A DNA stretch of 64,000 nt. It comes from Phascolomyces articulosus (lineage: Eukaryota; Mucoromycota; Mucoromycetes; Mucorales; Lichtheimiaceae). Location of the stretch: NCBI GenBank assembly GCA_025677815.1, contig JAIXMP010000052.1, positions 62,001-126,000 on the forward strand. The letters run 5' to 3'. The position numbers were made by a program, and so were the translations under genes. Under the pieces are notes generated by a model. It did not search any database. It saw nothing but the letters and a program-made list of their open reading frames with translations, and was not told where the DNA came from. Positions 1 through 12,803 of this stretch are shown here, one piece after another; the stretch's first letter is position 1; each line of letters begins with the position of its first letter.

Positions 1-2
1 GC

Positions 3-723
3 GATCGACATGCAGAAAACATATTATTCGATCAAACTACTGGCGATTGTGTCCATGTCGATGTTAATATGTTATTTGATCGAGTAAGCTTTGCTTTTCC
101 TTTGTGATTTTCCGGATAACAAAACTATATATAACTTACAGATATTTATTTAGGGACAAGCATTAATGGTACCAGAAATCGTTCCTTTCCGTTTAACTCA
201 TAATTTGGTAGATGCAATGGGAGCTTTACGTTATGAAGGTATACCTATACACAAATTGTCTTGTGCCTTTTTTTGGTGGTGAAAATCAAGCTTATTCATA
301 TTGAATGGATTATTCGTGTTTATCCTTTTTATAGGAATGTTTAGAAGAACTTGTGAAGTAACATTGGATGTTATGCGTAAAAACAAGGTTCAATTATTAT
401 CAGTGTTTGAGACTTTAACACACGATCCAATTACAGAATGGAGAAAAAAAAGTCCATCTAAAGTTCAGGTAAATAACTCAAAAAAGAAAACCCAAATGGA
501 AGGACATACGGAATACATTTACAGGGATATTAATAGATCATTATTGTTATTATTTGTATCTGGATAAATCATATAGGAAGCTGCTCGGGAACAGTTACGT
601 AAAATTGACATCAAGATCGATAGTGGTCGTACGATTCACGATGAAGTAAATGAATTAATCATTCATGCTTCATCGAACAAATATCTTAGTCAAATGTTTG
701 TCGGTTGGGCATCTTATATCTAA
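3..723 (+). CDS. ATR/Mec1/Rad3-type checkpoint kinase, C-terminal part (partial)
   Basis: This is the 3' end of a phosphatidylinositol-3-kinase-related protein kinase, the DNA-damage and replication checkpoint kinase family that acts in the nucleus. Exons are 3-83, 154-238, 335-468 and 577-723, all with GT-AG introns and matching phase. The first exon encodes the catalytic loop (DRHAENILFDQTTGD), with the Asp and Asn of the D-R-H-x-E-N motif, followed by the activation-loop stretch after CVHVD. Exon 2 gives VPEIVPFRLTHN and exon 3 MFRRTCEVTL, both close to ATR rather than to ATM or TOR. The last exon encodes a FATC domain ending in YLSQMFVGWASYI before TAA, the C-terminal end typical of ATR. 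The bulk of the protein (HEAT repeats, FAT domain, kinase N-lobe) lies before the window. Small Ala-for-Gly change in the GDRHGEN signature. Family assignment is secure; the choice of ATR over other PIKKs rests on these motifs. Confidence 0.93.
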
Positions 724-2462
724 AACATCAACAACAACTTTATGGCGTACAATTGATAATAAATGACTATTATTGTAAATACCCCATTTATCCCATGTAC
801 ATATTATAATTTTACTTTTACACACACACAACTCACTTATTTGATCCATCATATAATCCCCTCTAGTTATTTTAATATACAAGCCAACACTTATTTTCTA
901 CAGTCCTTTACTTTCAAAAAAAAAAAAAAAAAACTTTTAAATTCATTCGCTGACTGATCATCTTACCATTGTCTCTATTTACTATTACTTAGTCAGTTAT
1001 ATTGAATAAATCCCACATTATTATTAGCCTAAATCAAATTGTGGTTACCTTATTACGTATCTCATCAATTAAAATGTTATGTGTAAACCAATATTTTTTG
1101 TTAATACAACATATCTATATTCAAATATACTTTTGCCTTTCAACATCAGTGAAAAGAATTTATGCGTCTCATCGTCATATGCTATTAATTTCACGCACCA
1201 CAACACTCTCCATAGGTATTAGCCTACTTACTTTTCCTTGAAAATATATAAGAAGGTTGAATTATTTTATAAATAACTAAGGAGGTTTATACAAAAAAAT
1301 AATACATAAAATAGCGTTTAAATTTGCATCCGTTATTATGCCGTGTACAACAACATGAACCTTAAATTACTTGTATTTTAATGTTGTCAAAATTAAACCC
1401 TTGTTACTTTTTCTGAAAATATTAAAAGAAAAAAGTTCAGTAAAAAAAAAGTCTGGAACTCCTCTTTTTGCCAAGTCGTTCTTTTTCATGTGTTATAATC
1501 TATTTATATGAGCATGCTGCATGTTCTACATCTATTTACGTAAGAAATAAAGTTTTTATCACTACACATGACATTTTTTTAAAATTTTCTTTGTTGTTGT
1601 AATTGAAAATAAAAGGGAATAAAATGATTACACAGATCGTACTAAAGCTAAACCGAGGGAATAAAAAAAAATCAATGGATGGGCCACATGGGTGAAAAGA
1701 AAAAGAAAACCAGGTACTTCATGTTCTTTTTCGTTTTCACGGGTACAAAAGTGAGGTAACATTACGGAACATTTCGTATGTTTTTATATTAATGGCTTTT
1801 GGGAAAAAAGATCGTACCAATTTTTTTTTAACTATGCATGAATAAGAATGATTTTTTTAGGCTTAGTTGTTGTTATCTTATCCTTAATCTGGAGAAAGGG
1901 TTTCATATGTCCATTTATGTAAATGAAAATAATAAAGACGAGAGAAAAGGCAGATCCGTTGAATCTGCTGATCCCCACACACCACACTAAAAAAAAGTTT
2001 AATTTTTTTTTTCAATTCGAGATATTAAATATTATTGTTATATATATATATATACATTGAGGAGCAATATGTAATTGAATTCAGTCAGTCTAGTAGAAAG
2101 GACGTGCATATGTGTTTATACGTTTTGTTCGGCCAACGGGATATAGGAAAGATATTTAAGAGAGAGAGAAATCGGAAAATATGGTGATGATAATACAATA
2201 TACGTAGAAGAAAAAATAAACGAATGTAGATGGATGATTAATTATAATTGTCATTTTTCTTTTTGAGGATCCTTGTTGGATTTGAGGGAATGTGGATTGA
2301 GCATTGAAATATTAGAAAATAATAAAAAAAAAAGAATGGTATATACTTAAAAGTTGGATGAGTGAGTTTATGTGTGTGTAGAAAGGGAGAAATGCATCGG
2401 GATATGGAGAGGTTTTATGAATGTGACATTTTTTTTTTGGTTCATTCTATCATCTCATTTTT
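724..2462. other. Intergenic, between convergent ATR and PDK-like genes
   Basis: About 1.7 kb of AT-rich DNA with homopolymer A/T runs, including 18 A residues near 920 and a TA run near 2040. The region holds the 3' ends of both flanking genes; an AATAAA lies near 1006. I see no supported gene. Confidence 0.6.
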
Positions 2463-3896
2463 TTATACAACAAAACGTCGATGAGACATAGGCCAACCTT
2501 CATCCTCCCGTCCTTCTTCCTCTGACACGGAAACGAAATCGAGATTTTCCAATTGTGTTCCAAACCTTGGTATCCGTACATAAGCATCGGTACCCCATCC
2601 ATCCATGGTAACAATATTAATATCGCCTCCCCAATACTCTGTATAAACTCGACTCATGGGCAGTCCGATCCCTAATGGCACCGTGACTTGATCATGCTCA
2701 GTGATGCGTGCAGCCAGCTGCGAAACATTCCGAAAGTTACCAAAGCGAGCATGCGGTCGTTGTCCATATGACCAAAGTTGGTTATAAATGGATGCAGGCA
2801 TCCCACCTCCTTGATCAGAAATACGAAAGAGAACATCGGCTTCGTTGGAACAAATTGTTACTTTGATGGGCGGAAGATTATTTTGTGAGTGGGTGGCAAT
2901 CGTATGACGGAATGAATTGGATAAAAGTTGGTAGATGATATATTCAATATGATCGAAAATAAAGGTAAATTCGGCGTCTTGGCCATCAATGATCACATTG
3001 GGTGATTGTACATTGTCTGCTGCACTATGCGCTCGAGCCAATTCTACACATTGCGCAACGGTGTCGCGCGCAGAACAACTGCTGAACACTGTATCGTGTG
3101 ATGCTTTATTTCTTGACATGGTGGATGACGTTGGATCGTATATTGTAGAGGAGGAGAATGAAGGGGATGTTATGGATGACGGTGATGAGGAAGAAGAAGA
3201 AGAAGATTGTATTCTTTTCCATTGTTGTGATAATGCCAAATGTTGTTCAGACAATACTCGACGAGACACTCGAGATCGTAAAGTAGCATGCATAAAACGA
3301 TCTATTCGATCTGGATCAATATGTTGTTCACACTCTGAAATGCCCAAGACCAGACGAGGGATAGCCACCATATGTGATTCAAGGGATTCAATCAATTTAT
3401 TACAAAACAGATCATTCTCTTCCAATGTACGAATAGGAGGTACTTTACGCAATCGATCAAATGCTTGCCAATAAATATCATAGACGGATTGAATATGTGG
3501 ATTGGTCCCCACAATAAACGGTAATTTTTGAAATTCCCGTATCCGATGAGATATTCGTACAGGAAGTTCTTGACGTACATAGTTGGCTGATTTTAATAAT
3601 CGATCTGTATTCAATTGACGTTCAAAGAATAATAGTTGCCTTAATGAAATAGGGGTAGTCTTTTGTTGTACATAGTCGTCTAAAAGTTTGTTTCTGTAAA
3701 AGTGGAGATTGGAATCAGTATTGATTGCAGATCGTGTACAAGTGGGTTGGTGTGATTGGGATGGTAAATGAGTCCGAGTTGCCAATTCAGGTGATGGTAT
3801 TTCTTTTAAAATGTGTTGTGAAGCGGTTGCTTGCTGTTGCATCACTCTTGCATGTGTTGTGAAATGACGCACTTTATAAAGTCTTGCTGATTGCAT
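2463..3896 (-). CDS. Mitochondrial PDK/BCKDK-family protein kinase (GHKL type), altered N-box
   Basis: Single-exon gene of 477 residues in the pyruvate dehydrogenase kinase/branched-chain ketoacid dehydrogenase kinase family, which phosphorylates the E1alpha subunit of these mitochondrial complexes. The N-terminal helical domain is recognisable by SLRQLLFFERQ near residue 90 and VRISHRIREFQKLPF near 115. The GHKL ATPase part has the N-box region near 323-330 (QLLSNSFRHT), a G1 box DQGGGMP near 359 and a G2 box VPLGIGLPMSRVY near 402. The chosen start, MQSARLYKVRHFTTHARV, is basic and Ser/Thr-rich like a mitochondrial presequence. An in-frame upstream ATG at 4055 would add a Leu-Ser repeat read from a (GA)n tract and is less likely. 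A serine-rich insert sits near residue 230. The usual catalytic Glu of the N-box reads as Gln (codon 2928-2930), so activity is uncertain. Confidence 0.87.
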   Translation of the reverse strand: MQSARLYKVRHFTTHARVMQQQATASQHILKEIPSPELATRTHLPSQSHQPTCTRSAINTDSNLHFYRNKLLDDYVQQKTTPISLRQLLFFERQLNTDRLLKSANYVRQELPVRISHRIREFQKLPFIVGTNPHIQSVYDIYWQAFDRLRKVPPIRTLEENDLFCNKLIESLESHMVAIPRLVLGISECEQHIDPDRIDRFMHATLRSRVSRRVLSEQHLALSQQWKRIQSSSSSSSSPSSITSPSFSSSTIYDPTSSTMSRNKASHDTVFSSCSARDTVAQCVELARAHSAADNVQSPNVIIDGQDAEFTFIFDHIEYIIYQLLSNSFRHTIATHSQNNLPPIKVTICSNEADVLFRISDQGGGMPASIYNQLWSYGQRPHARFGNFRNVSQLAARITEHDQVTVPLGIGLPMSRVYTEYWGGDINIVTMDGWGTDAYVRIPRFGTQLENLDFVSVSEEEGREDEGWPMSHRRFVV

Positions 3897-3911
3897 GTGT
3901 TCAAAGTTAAC

Positions 3912-3916
<5 letters not shown>

Positions 3917-3961
<45 letters not shown>
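3917..3961. repeat. (GA)22 microsatellite in the leader of the PDK-like gene
   Basis: A perfect 44-45 nt AG repeat lies 20 nt upstream of the chosen ATG. On the transcribed strand it reads (CT)n. It is open in frame with the kinase and would encode Leu-Ser repeats if an upstream ATG were used. Confidence 0.95.
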
Positions 3962-3963
<2 letters not shown>

Positions 3964-6309
3964 GAGTTATGAATGGGGTCAATAGTAAAAAAGAGAGAAA
4001 GAGAGAGATAGAAAAGAGGAAGAGAAAGAGGAAAGAGGAGAAGTGAGAAGTCCAAGATAAAAGAGTAGAGGATAATATACTTGACAAAGTTAAGTATGCT
4101 TTCTTATCCAACAAATTGCAACTCTACATGAGTCACTGCATATCAGCGAATGCGAGTGGATGAGTAACGCTTGATTTTTCAAATCAAAAATGAATTCCGA
4201 TCTTTTCGTGTAACCATTCACCCGCAAAACAATAATGCCTCCCAGCTTATATTTTCACATGTACCCATTTATAGAAAGCTATAACGGTAATACTTTGATC
4301 AGTCCATATAAATCGTTCCGAACTTGTGAATAATCCTCTGGGTTGTACAGGAACTGTAAATCGTTTTTATTATTAAAATACTTTGATATCTATATACTAC
4401 TCAATAAGGAAATAAAACTTTGGTGAATAACAGAAATTACAGTGTTGTGATGGTAACTCGAGTTTTTGAACGATTACTTGGCAACGTAAAAGTAATAGAG
4501 TTATTTTATATAGCAAATTACCAATGAATGAATAGAATACGAGGATTAGATGCAAGTCTGATTTTCATATGTTAACCTTTTCCTATAAAAAGTATCTTAC
4601 TCAAAATGCACGATTTCATATATGCTATCCTGTCTTTTTACAAGGATGATGATGATGGGTATTAAATGATGATGGTTTATATAAAGAAGGGGAGAGAGAG
4701 AGAGAGAGAGAAGAACCAAGGGGAAGGGAATTAGGAAGAAAGCAACCATATTTTATTTACATCATTATTTGACCTCCTTCTTCTTTTTTCAAATGTATCA
4801 AAAAAAAAAAAAAAATAACGAAAAAACCAAAAAAAGTGAAAGCGACAACCTTTTATAAACAAAAAAGATCAACGAAACAAGTTTGTGTTCATAACGGACA
4901 AGTCACCAAATTCATGGACCCTTCTTGATTGAACCTGTTGTTGTTGATATTCTTCTTTAACGAATTTTAGAATATTTACACATTATTATTTTATTTACGG
5001 GATTCCCTTTTCAAGTGTTTCATCTCATTCATTTACTAACAACAACAAAACAACGCTATTTTTTTTTGTAACTGATAGACGCATAGACCAAGTTACAGTT
5101 TGGAAATGTTTATAAAAATGGTAACTCTTTTTTACGCCCAATCTCCTCCCCTCCCCCCACATACACACAGAACATCAAGTATCAAACATGTCACATTTTA
5201 TATTTTGGGGATGAAACAAATAGTCTTTTCAGAATGAATGAATGGATTGTTTACTTTTTAATCGATCTACTAATCGATCAATTGTGTTATAATGATTCTT
5301 CTTTCTTCAAAAGTACACATAATAAGAGTGTAAATATAACAACAACAACAACAACAACAACGTGCGATCGGCGAGTTGTTGTCATGAGATAGAATAACAA
5401 TAGCTAAAATACCAATAACAATAAATGTTATTAGAGAGTCTAAAATTTCTGTATAAGTGACTATTTGTTGTTGTTATTATTATTGATTAGACATTTTACA
5501 GGTGTGGATCCTAATCAATTTTTAGATATAATCACATCTTATTGAAATAGCTGAATTCAATTGACTACATTCCACATCTCATATCGTCATTCAAATGAAA
5601 ATAATTAGATGTATGTAGCAAAGTTATTAATAATAGTTTAGATATATTTACAAAGGCTCCTTTTTATATAAAAAAGGACTACAACGCCACAAAGTTACCA
5701 AATTTAGTCAATGCTGCCTTTTATGTCTTACATTAGAGGATGGATTACAAATAAAAAAGCCATGCAGGCAACTTCATATAGACTAAAGTATGCATGGTCT
5801 AGGTGATTTTTCTTCTTCAAAGGAAATATAATGTATTATCACCATGGGGAATCCTTTATTTTTTTTGGTAAAAAAAAAACATGGTTTTTTCTCTTCATAT
5901 TCTAATTTAATAAAACTGTAATTAATGCATAAGTATTTTCATCATAATCAATTCGTCCACCTTTTTTTTGTACACCAAAGTTTTCCATCCTTTGCTATTG
6001 GATACCTAGAAAAAACCACGTTCACTTGCTTTTTTTAGACTTGGTCTTTACGTTGACTTACATACGTATACCCTGTGTGTGAGTGTGAGCGTGTACCCTG
6101 TTTTTTTTATTATAATAATTTCACCCATTTAATTCATTCCAACTATTTTTTTTTTCTCGGGGCAAAAAAATAAAAAAGGTTGTTGCGTTGTGATTGTGTT
6201 TGTGTGAAAAAAAGGTACACCCTTTTCTCTCACTTTCTCATTTTTTTCTTTATTAAATTACCCCTTCCCTTTTCCCTCTTTATTTTATTGGTAAACTTTC
6301 CATTGGCCA
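3962..6309. other. Divergent intergenic/promoter region (PDK-like and Zn2Cys6 genes)
   Basis: About 2.35 kb separate the two divergently transcribed genes. It contains further GA-rich sequence (3990-4050, 4690-4710), an AAC trinucleotide run (5340-5360), a short A/T hairpin (TCCTTTTT/AAAAAAGGA, about 5660-5680) and many poly-T runs. The 3' part must hold the promoter and leader of the zinc-cluster gene. No additional gene is supported. Confidence 0.55.
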
Positions 6310-9300
6310 ATGTCGTCTCTTTTTGTTTCTCAAAATAATGGAGCTTCTCAACTACCAGAACCGACACGTCCAAAACGCCCACGATCGAGTTTAGCGGTAA
6401 ATTGGGAGAAACCAAATATTCCTCCCTCCCCCCCTTCTCTCTCTCTTTTTTATTGACAACCAATGAACAATAAAAAGAAAATGACATTCATTTGGAAAAT
6501 GGCGGGGGGTGGTCCCTTTTTTTTTATTAGTGTATTCGTTGTCGAAAAAAAAAAGTAAAGTGCGACTTTATTCAACCTACATGCAACCGTTGCGCAGCTG
6601 CTGGATTACCTTGTAGTTATCAAACCCCTCCACGTCGCGTGGATGGACATGCTTTTGATCAACTTGGTAATCATGTTGAAGAACTAAAAGAACGCATGTT
6701 TAGAATGCAAGCAGAATTATCATTGATGCGACGTAATTTACATCCGTTTGCAACGTCAACAATAGCAGCAGCAGCTTCTGCTGGATCATCTTCCTCATCG
6801 AGTGGGACATCCGTAGCACCAGGCGTACCTACCATTGCAGCTGCATCCTCCTCCTCTACAGCTATTGTTATTAACAATACTGATCCACATCATCCATTAG
6901 ATCATCAACAGGCCACAGCAACCATATTGACAACGGCCACATCTGCTTTTCAAATACCTATTGGACCACCTGCTGCTGCCGCTACTACTACGCCCATGGC
7001 ACTTACCTTTACTCCTCCTCCTCCTCCTCCATCCTCTTCATCTGGAGCAATCACTACACAGCAGCAACGACCTACATCCGTTGCTTGGAAACTTTCATTA
7101 TCACCTTCTGGGTTACGTATTGATACAAATATTGCAAGTGTGGCGGATCTTTATCGTATTCTATTAAATGGGATCAGTCAATTGAATATTAATAATAAAG
7201 ATGCCTCCATCAGTTTATTCAGCACGCCTGAAGTAATTAAAGGTGTCCGTGACAATAGAAAACAACAACAACGTGGAAATAATAACGCAAGTGGTAGTAA
7301 TCAAGATCAGAATGAAGACAGTTATCCAGCATCCATACGTTTTGCACAATATCAGGAACAGAATAGTCGTTCACGTAGTGGCGGTGTATTGGAAATAGAT
7401 GAACGAGAGACACGTAAAATGAACACCAACAAGGGGAAAACACAACAGCACATCCAATCCAAAATGGACAATTTGATGCAAACATGTTATCATTCATGTT
7501 TTATAGTATATCAAATGATTGACAAGGACACATTTACTCGACAATATATCAATCGAGAATTGGATCCTTTATTAATGAATTCGATCAATGCATGGATGTC
7601 AAAACATGGATGTATTTTCCATCATTACAAGGAAGAATCACGAGGAACAGGAAAAGGAAAAGGAGGACAATCAAAGGAAGGTGTGAGTGGGAACAGTGAT
7701 CCGACGACGATGGGGGAAGATTATTTTAATAAAGCACGCCAATTATTAAAAAAACGATTTGATATCAGTAATCCAATGACGATCCATGCCTTATTACACC
7801 TTTATATGTATCAATTAAATTGCGAACAATCCAATTTGGCATATTTGTATATTGGATTAGCCATTCGTATGGCTCAAGATTTAAAATTCCATAAAAAACA
7901 CATACATTCTCATGATAACAGCGACGATGCGATACAACAACAGGAAACCAATAAACGGCTTTGGTGGACTGCGTACTGGTTGGATTTATGTGCTGCGTTG
8001 GAATCTAATCGACCGACCATGGTGGATGATAAGGAGTGTGATATAGATTATCCCACACGATTACCTTTTGAAGATGATGATACAGGATATCGATTGCATT
8101 TATGTACTTGTTCTATCAAATTGATGCGGATTCGAAAAGAGATTACCAAACATTTACCGATCGAACAATCAGGACAAGCCTTGTTATCGGCTATTTCACG
8201 ATTGGAAAATACGTTGACGCATTGGATGAATGATCTTCCACACGATTTACAATGTCCTCCATTGTTGGATGACCAGCAACAACAACAAGAAATTAGTCAA
8301 ACGCAACAGGACGTCCTTTTTATTCTCCATATGCAATACCAAACTACTTGGATCATGTTACACAAACCTTTTCTTCCTAAGAAAGGACAAACAGCCACCC
8401 CTGTGGCTCTGTTATCACTCAATCTATGTACTCAATCTGCCAATACAATCACAAAAATGATGACTTGTACCACGATGACCATCAATTGGTGTCAATTTGG
8501 ACTTGTTTTGGATGGTGTAGAGGCAAGTGTGATGATCCATCAATGGAATGCGCTTTCTCATGAAACGGACGTGGCTCATCTTGCTCAACGAAATTTGATC
8601 ATGACGGCCAACCTGTTAAAATCGTGTCCATTGATTTATATGGATAAAGTCCATCAGATTATTCAAAGTATTGGGTTGTTTTTAAAGAAGCATCATTTAC
8701 CAGAAGATATTCAACATGTGCCTCCATTCAATGATGATTCTGTAAATCATCAATCGCATTCATCTGTATTTCATCCAGATGAATTTGTTGGACCTAGTAG
8801 TACAAGAGCTACTTCTCTTTCTATCCCATCCACAGAAACAACAGTTTCGTCTTCTATTTCTGTTTCACAGCAGCAACAACAACAATTACAACAGCATCAT
8901 CAACAACATCAACAAAGTACTTTGGATATTCCTTCATCATTTAATACGGGGAATATTCATCAAAGTAATACACCATCTCCTTCTTTATTATTCCCGTCAG
9001 ATCCAATGGCAGCAGCAGAATCCACCTCTTCATCCTCCTCTTTATTAACGAGTCCAGTCCCTATGTCCATGTCACCTTCACCACAACCACCTACAATTAA
9101 TATACAACAACCACCCACAACAACAACAACAACGACCGTGATTTCTATGGGCCCACAAGAACCTCTTCATGTCACCACCAAACCTTCAGAATCATCATCT
9201 ACATCCGTTGTTGGATTGGGTCTACAACAATTACAACAACAGCAACAACAACAGCAAGAAATGATGACGGATGATACATCCAACTTTTTACTTCATAATT

Positions 9301-9690
9301 ATAATGCTTTGATGGGATTCAATACATTGACGAATACAGCCATGCCAGGAGTAGGTATCATGACGACACCAAGTCCTGAACATCATCAGCACCAGCAACA
9401 TCATCATCATCATCATCAACATGGAGGTAGTCACAGTGGTAGTCATCATCCACATCCACATCATCATAGTCATAGTATGGATTCTTTTTTTATGGGATTT
9501 GACACATCTTCACCCGCTGTCTCATCGGGATCTTCCGAAACATTTACACAAAACATGCTTTCAACCGCATCCATGGGTCCGCCATTGTTTACGGGTGATG
9601 GTGGTAATAATAATAATAACAATAACAATGAAATGTTCGCGACGCTAACCGATACATCTATGCTTACTACCCAACATCACCACCACCACC

Positions 9691-9723
<33 letters not shown>

Positions 9724-10223
9724 TGCATGCAGCAGCAGGATACCCTCCTAATATGATGAATCATAACCACACGACGAATACTCCGATGATGATGAATAGT
9801 CAACAACAACAATTTTTTGCTATTCAACAAGCCATGCGTGCAAGATACGCTCAACAGCAAGGAAATTTTGATCCTAATTTATTTTTAAATCCACTCGATC
9901 CTACTACTGCTGGTGGTGGTAATGGAGGAGCGACCATGAATCATTCATTATTAACATCACCTTCTTCCGCAGCAAATATACAACAACAATCATCATTTAA
10001 TAACCATCATCATCCTATGGCTAGTCATATTAATACACAACAACAACAACAACAACATTCCATTTCTGATGCATTTATTACTAACAACACTACTACCACT
10101 ACTACTACGCCTCTTCCTCCTCCTCCTCCTCCTCCTCCTTCTACTACTACCAATTCAACTGCAGCGGCGTTTTTATTACAACAAACTTCCACAAGAAAAC
10201 GTATGCGAGAATGGGGGGAATGA
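6310..10223 (+). CDS. Zn2Cys6 fungal-type transcription factor, Gln/His-rich
   Basis: Two exons, 6310-6396 and 6531-10223, give a 1259-residue nuclear transcription factor. Exon 2 starts exactly at the first zinc ligand: CIRCRKKKVKC, then C-x2-C and a final Cys, so the binuclear cluster (about residues 30-57) fits C-x2-C-x6-C-x6-C-x2-C-x6-C. Exon 1 supplies a basic lead-in (RPKRPRSSLA). A short coiled-coil-like segment follows (HVEELKERMFRMQAELS). The middle homology region (about 340-700) carries the fungal-specific TF domain, with TNKRLWWTAYWLDLCAALE near residue 505 and DIDYPTRLPFEDDD after it. The C-terminal third is low complexity, with long Gln, His, Asn, Ser, Thr and Pro runs that probably form activation or condensate-type segments. 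The target genes cannot be inferred. The start ATG at 6310 lies in a good context and keeps the DNA-binding domain intact. Confidence 0.9.
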
Positions 10224-10891
10224 TGTGTGTATGTTTTTTTTTTCTATTAATAAATTTATCATTATAGTAATAACTTCACAGTAATAAAAGAAAAACTGTC
10301 CTCTTTTCATGTGAAAAAAGAAAAGTTGAAAGGATCATGTGGTCTGATTTTTTTTTAACATGTCAAAATAGATAAACTCAAATAGATATATTATTGGTGA
10401 TTGATTTAAGGGGGTTGGGTTGTGTTTTTAATTGATAATAATAATAAAATTATAATATATAACACGCTTTGCTCTGTTCATGTGTTGTGTATAAGAAGAA
10501 AAATATATAAAGTAATAGATAGATAAAAAAAAAAGTTTGGATATACAAGAAATAATAAAACTTAGAGATAACATACATAGAAAAACATGAATATAATAAA
10601 AAGGGGGAGGGAGGGAGGGTTGTGTTGTGTGTGTGATTTATACTAGCATAAAATTAAATATGTGCAAAGAAAGTAAATGTGAAAGAAATCTTGCTGCTTT
10701 TGTGTGTGTGTAAAGTGAGTGTAAAGAAGAAGAAAAATATATAAATAAGAAATGATTGTAAATATAAGAATATAAAGGAAAAGTATTGAGACATAATTTT
10801 TTAGTGGAAACAACAAAGAAAAAAAAATAGGGTGAAAAAAAAATGTTTGGATAAGTAAAAAAGAATGGGTATGAGAGATTAGAAATAGATG

Positions 10892-10948
<57 letters not shown>

Positions 10949-10985
10949 GGGTGGGTGTTTTTTTTTGTTTGGGAGAATAGTCCTT
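10224..10985. other. Intergenic between convergent TF and DP genes
   Basis: Contains the 3' regions of both genes, AATAAA-like signals near 10445 and a TA/TG dinucleotide run at about 10890-10960. Open frames here are translations of the dinucleotide repeats. No gene is supported. Confidence 0.6.
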
Positions 10986-12803
10986 TTATGATGCAGAAGT
11001 GGTGCACAAATCGGCACTGGATTGAATATAAATAGATGAATCGACAGTAGGTCGCACGGACAGGAATGACTGCATTGCTGGATCCGGAAGCCATGCAGTC
11101 AATTGATCGGATGAGATCCGATTTAATTGTAATTGCCGAAGTACGTCCGCGTCTTCATAGACCACGCGGCGTTGAGTAGTATCGTCTCCTTGTTGTTGAT
11201 CCAATGTAGCATGAGCAATTTCAGCACTTCGACTATATAAAATAATATTATTGTTCATTATTTAGAGTTGAATCACCATTATTATTATTATTATGTACTC
11301 ATCAATGGTCATAATAATAATAAAAAAGAAAATGGAGTCCTTACCGATCAGGAGCGACCTGAACCGTCAAATCTTGCTTTGTTGGACAAGCGACGATAAA
11401 AAAAGGAAGTGAAATTTTATTTTCATCTTCTGGTGTGGGTGGAATGATTTCCGTATCATTCTGAATAGTATGATTGTTATTGTGTTGAGTATGATAATTA
11501 CGCCAAACCAAGTTGCACAGTTGTAAATGTTGTGCCAATTTATCACGAATCAATCCTTGAGTACGATGAATGGATGATTTCAATTGTGCATTTCGACGTT
11601 GTTCTTGATCGACTTGTTTTTGAAGGTCATGGTGACGGTTAGGCGAATGCGTGTTATTGTTGTCATCTTCTTGAAAACAGGTTGGAATACCAAGCCATTT
11701 AATTTGTTTCTTATCTTTGGTAATAATATTCATTGCCATCAAGACATTTAATGCATCGTAGACACGTCGACGAATATTCTTTTGATCGAATGAACGCTTC
11801 TTTTATATTTATATTTTAAGGAAAGTGAGTCATAATGGGTATACAGAAAAAAAAATAATGATATAAAAAAAAAGTGACTTACATCATTGCCTTCATTTTC
11901 CATGGATGCCCTAATATCTAAGGCTAATTCATCGGCAACCTTTTATTTTAAAATGATTTTTATTATTATTATTATTATTATGGATGATGTTTATAAAAAA
12001 AAAGATAAACAAAAGAATAATAATTTTTGAGGGGGGAGGTGAGAAAAAATAAAAAGGGTTTTATAACGATGTTTATTATTATTATTTACCTCATTATAAG
12101 TTGTAACGCCTTTTTCCGCCACTTTGTCACACACTTGTTTACTAAAATGGCGCAGACCTTTATTCGCCCGAGGAATGGGTTCAGGAGGAGATGGAGGGGG
12201 CGGTTGTTCATGACATTTGCGTTTTTTCGACACCTGTAGCTGTTGTTGCTGATGATGAGAAGAATTCAAAAGAGGTGGATGATGATCCATCACACGCGGA
12301 CGACCTCGTTTCAATGATAAAGGAGTATTCAATGATATGAGTGGTGGTGATGATGATGATGATGATGAAGATGAATCAGTATCCTCTTCTTCATTAAAAT
12401 GAGATTGATATCCATTACGGAATTCTTCTTCATCTAACTGGCGCAGTTCCGGTGCGGAGTTCAGAATAGAAGCAATAGAACCTTTGCGGCTCGGAAACTC
12501 TTCATCTTCCGAAGGTGGAGAAAGTTGAGGTGGTGGCAAAGGGGGAGGTGACAAAAGTTCATGAACAGAAGGTAAACTACTATTATTAGTATAGTGATTC
12601 CCCATGGTATTGTTGGTAAAAGAGGATGAGGATGATGAAAAAAAAGAGCAAGTAGATTTAAAGAAATCATCTTTTGGAGGATGATAACGCGTTCGAGGAT
12701 CAGAAAGAAGGGATGGAAGTTTTGTTGGTGTTGGGAAAGGTTGAAAATAAGTTGGAGGTGATGGTAACGTGTCAGATTGAAAAGGTACGAACGCAGATGT
12801 CAT
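10986..12803 (-). CDS. DP-type dimerization partner of E2F
   Basis: Four exons on the minus strand (12803-12090, 11939-11883, 11799-11345, 11232-10986) encode about 490 residues. The DP DNA-binding winged helix is unmistakable: KGLRHFSKQVCDKV, then TTYNE/VADEL across the first junction, and RSFDQKNIRRRVYDALNVL with the RRVYD motif, then KKQIKWLGIP. A coiled-coil dimerization segment (HDLQKQVDQEQRRNAQL) and a DP C-terminal region (ISLPFFIVACP, YEDADVLRQL) follow. DP proteins bind E2F partners and control G1/S genes in the nucleus. The first 200 residues are Ser/Pro-rich and unlike animal DP. Exon 3 has a tandem acceptor (AAG AAG), so one Lys may be optional. The short 57-nt exon 2 encodes VADELALDIRASMENEGND. 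Confidence 0.92.

Noticed and set aside
3897..4055. N-terminal extension of the PDK-like protein from an upstream ATG
   Set aside because: It would translate the (CT)n repeat as Leu-Ser and hide the presequence-like start at 3896.
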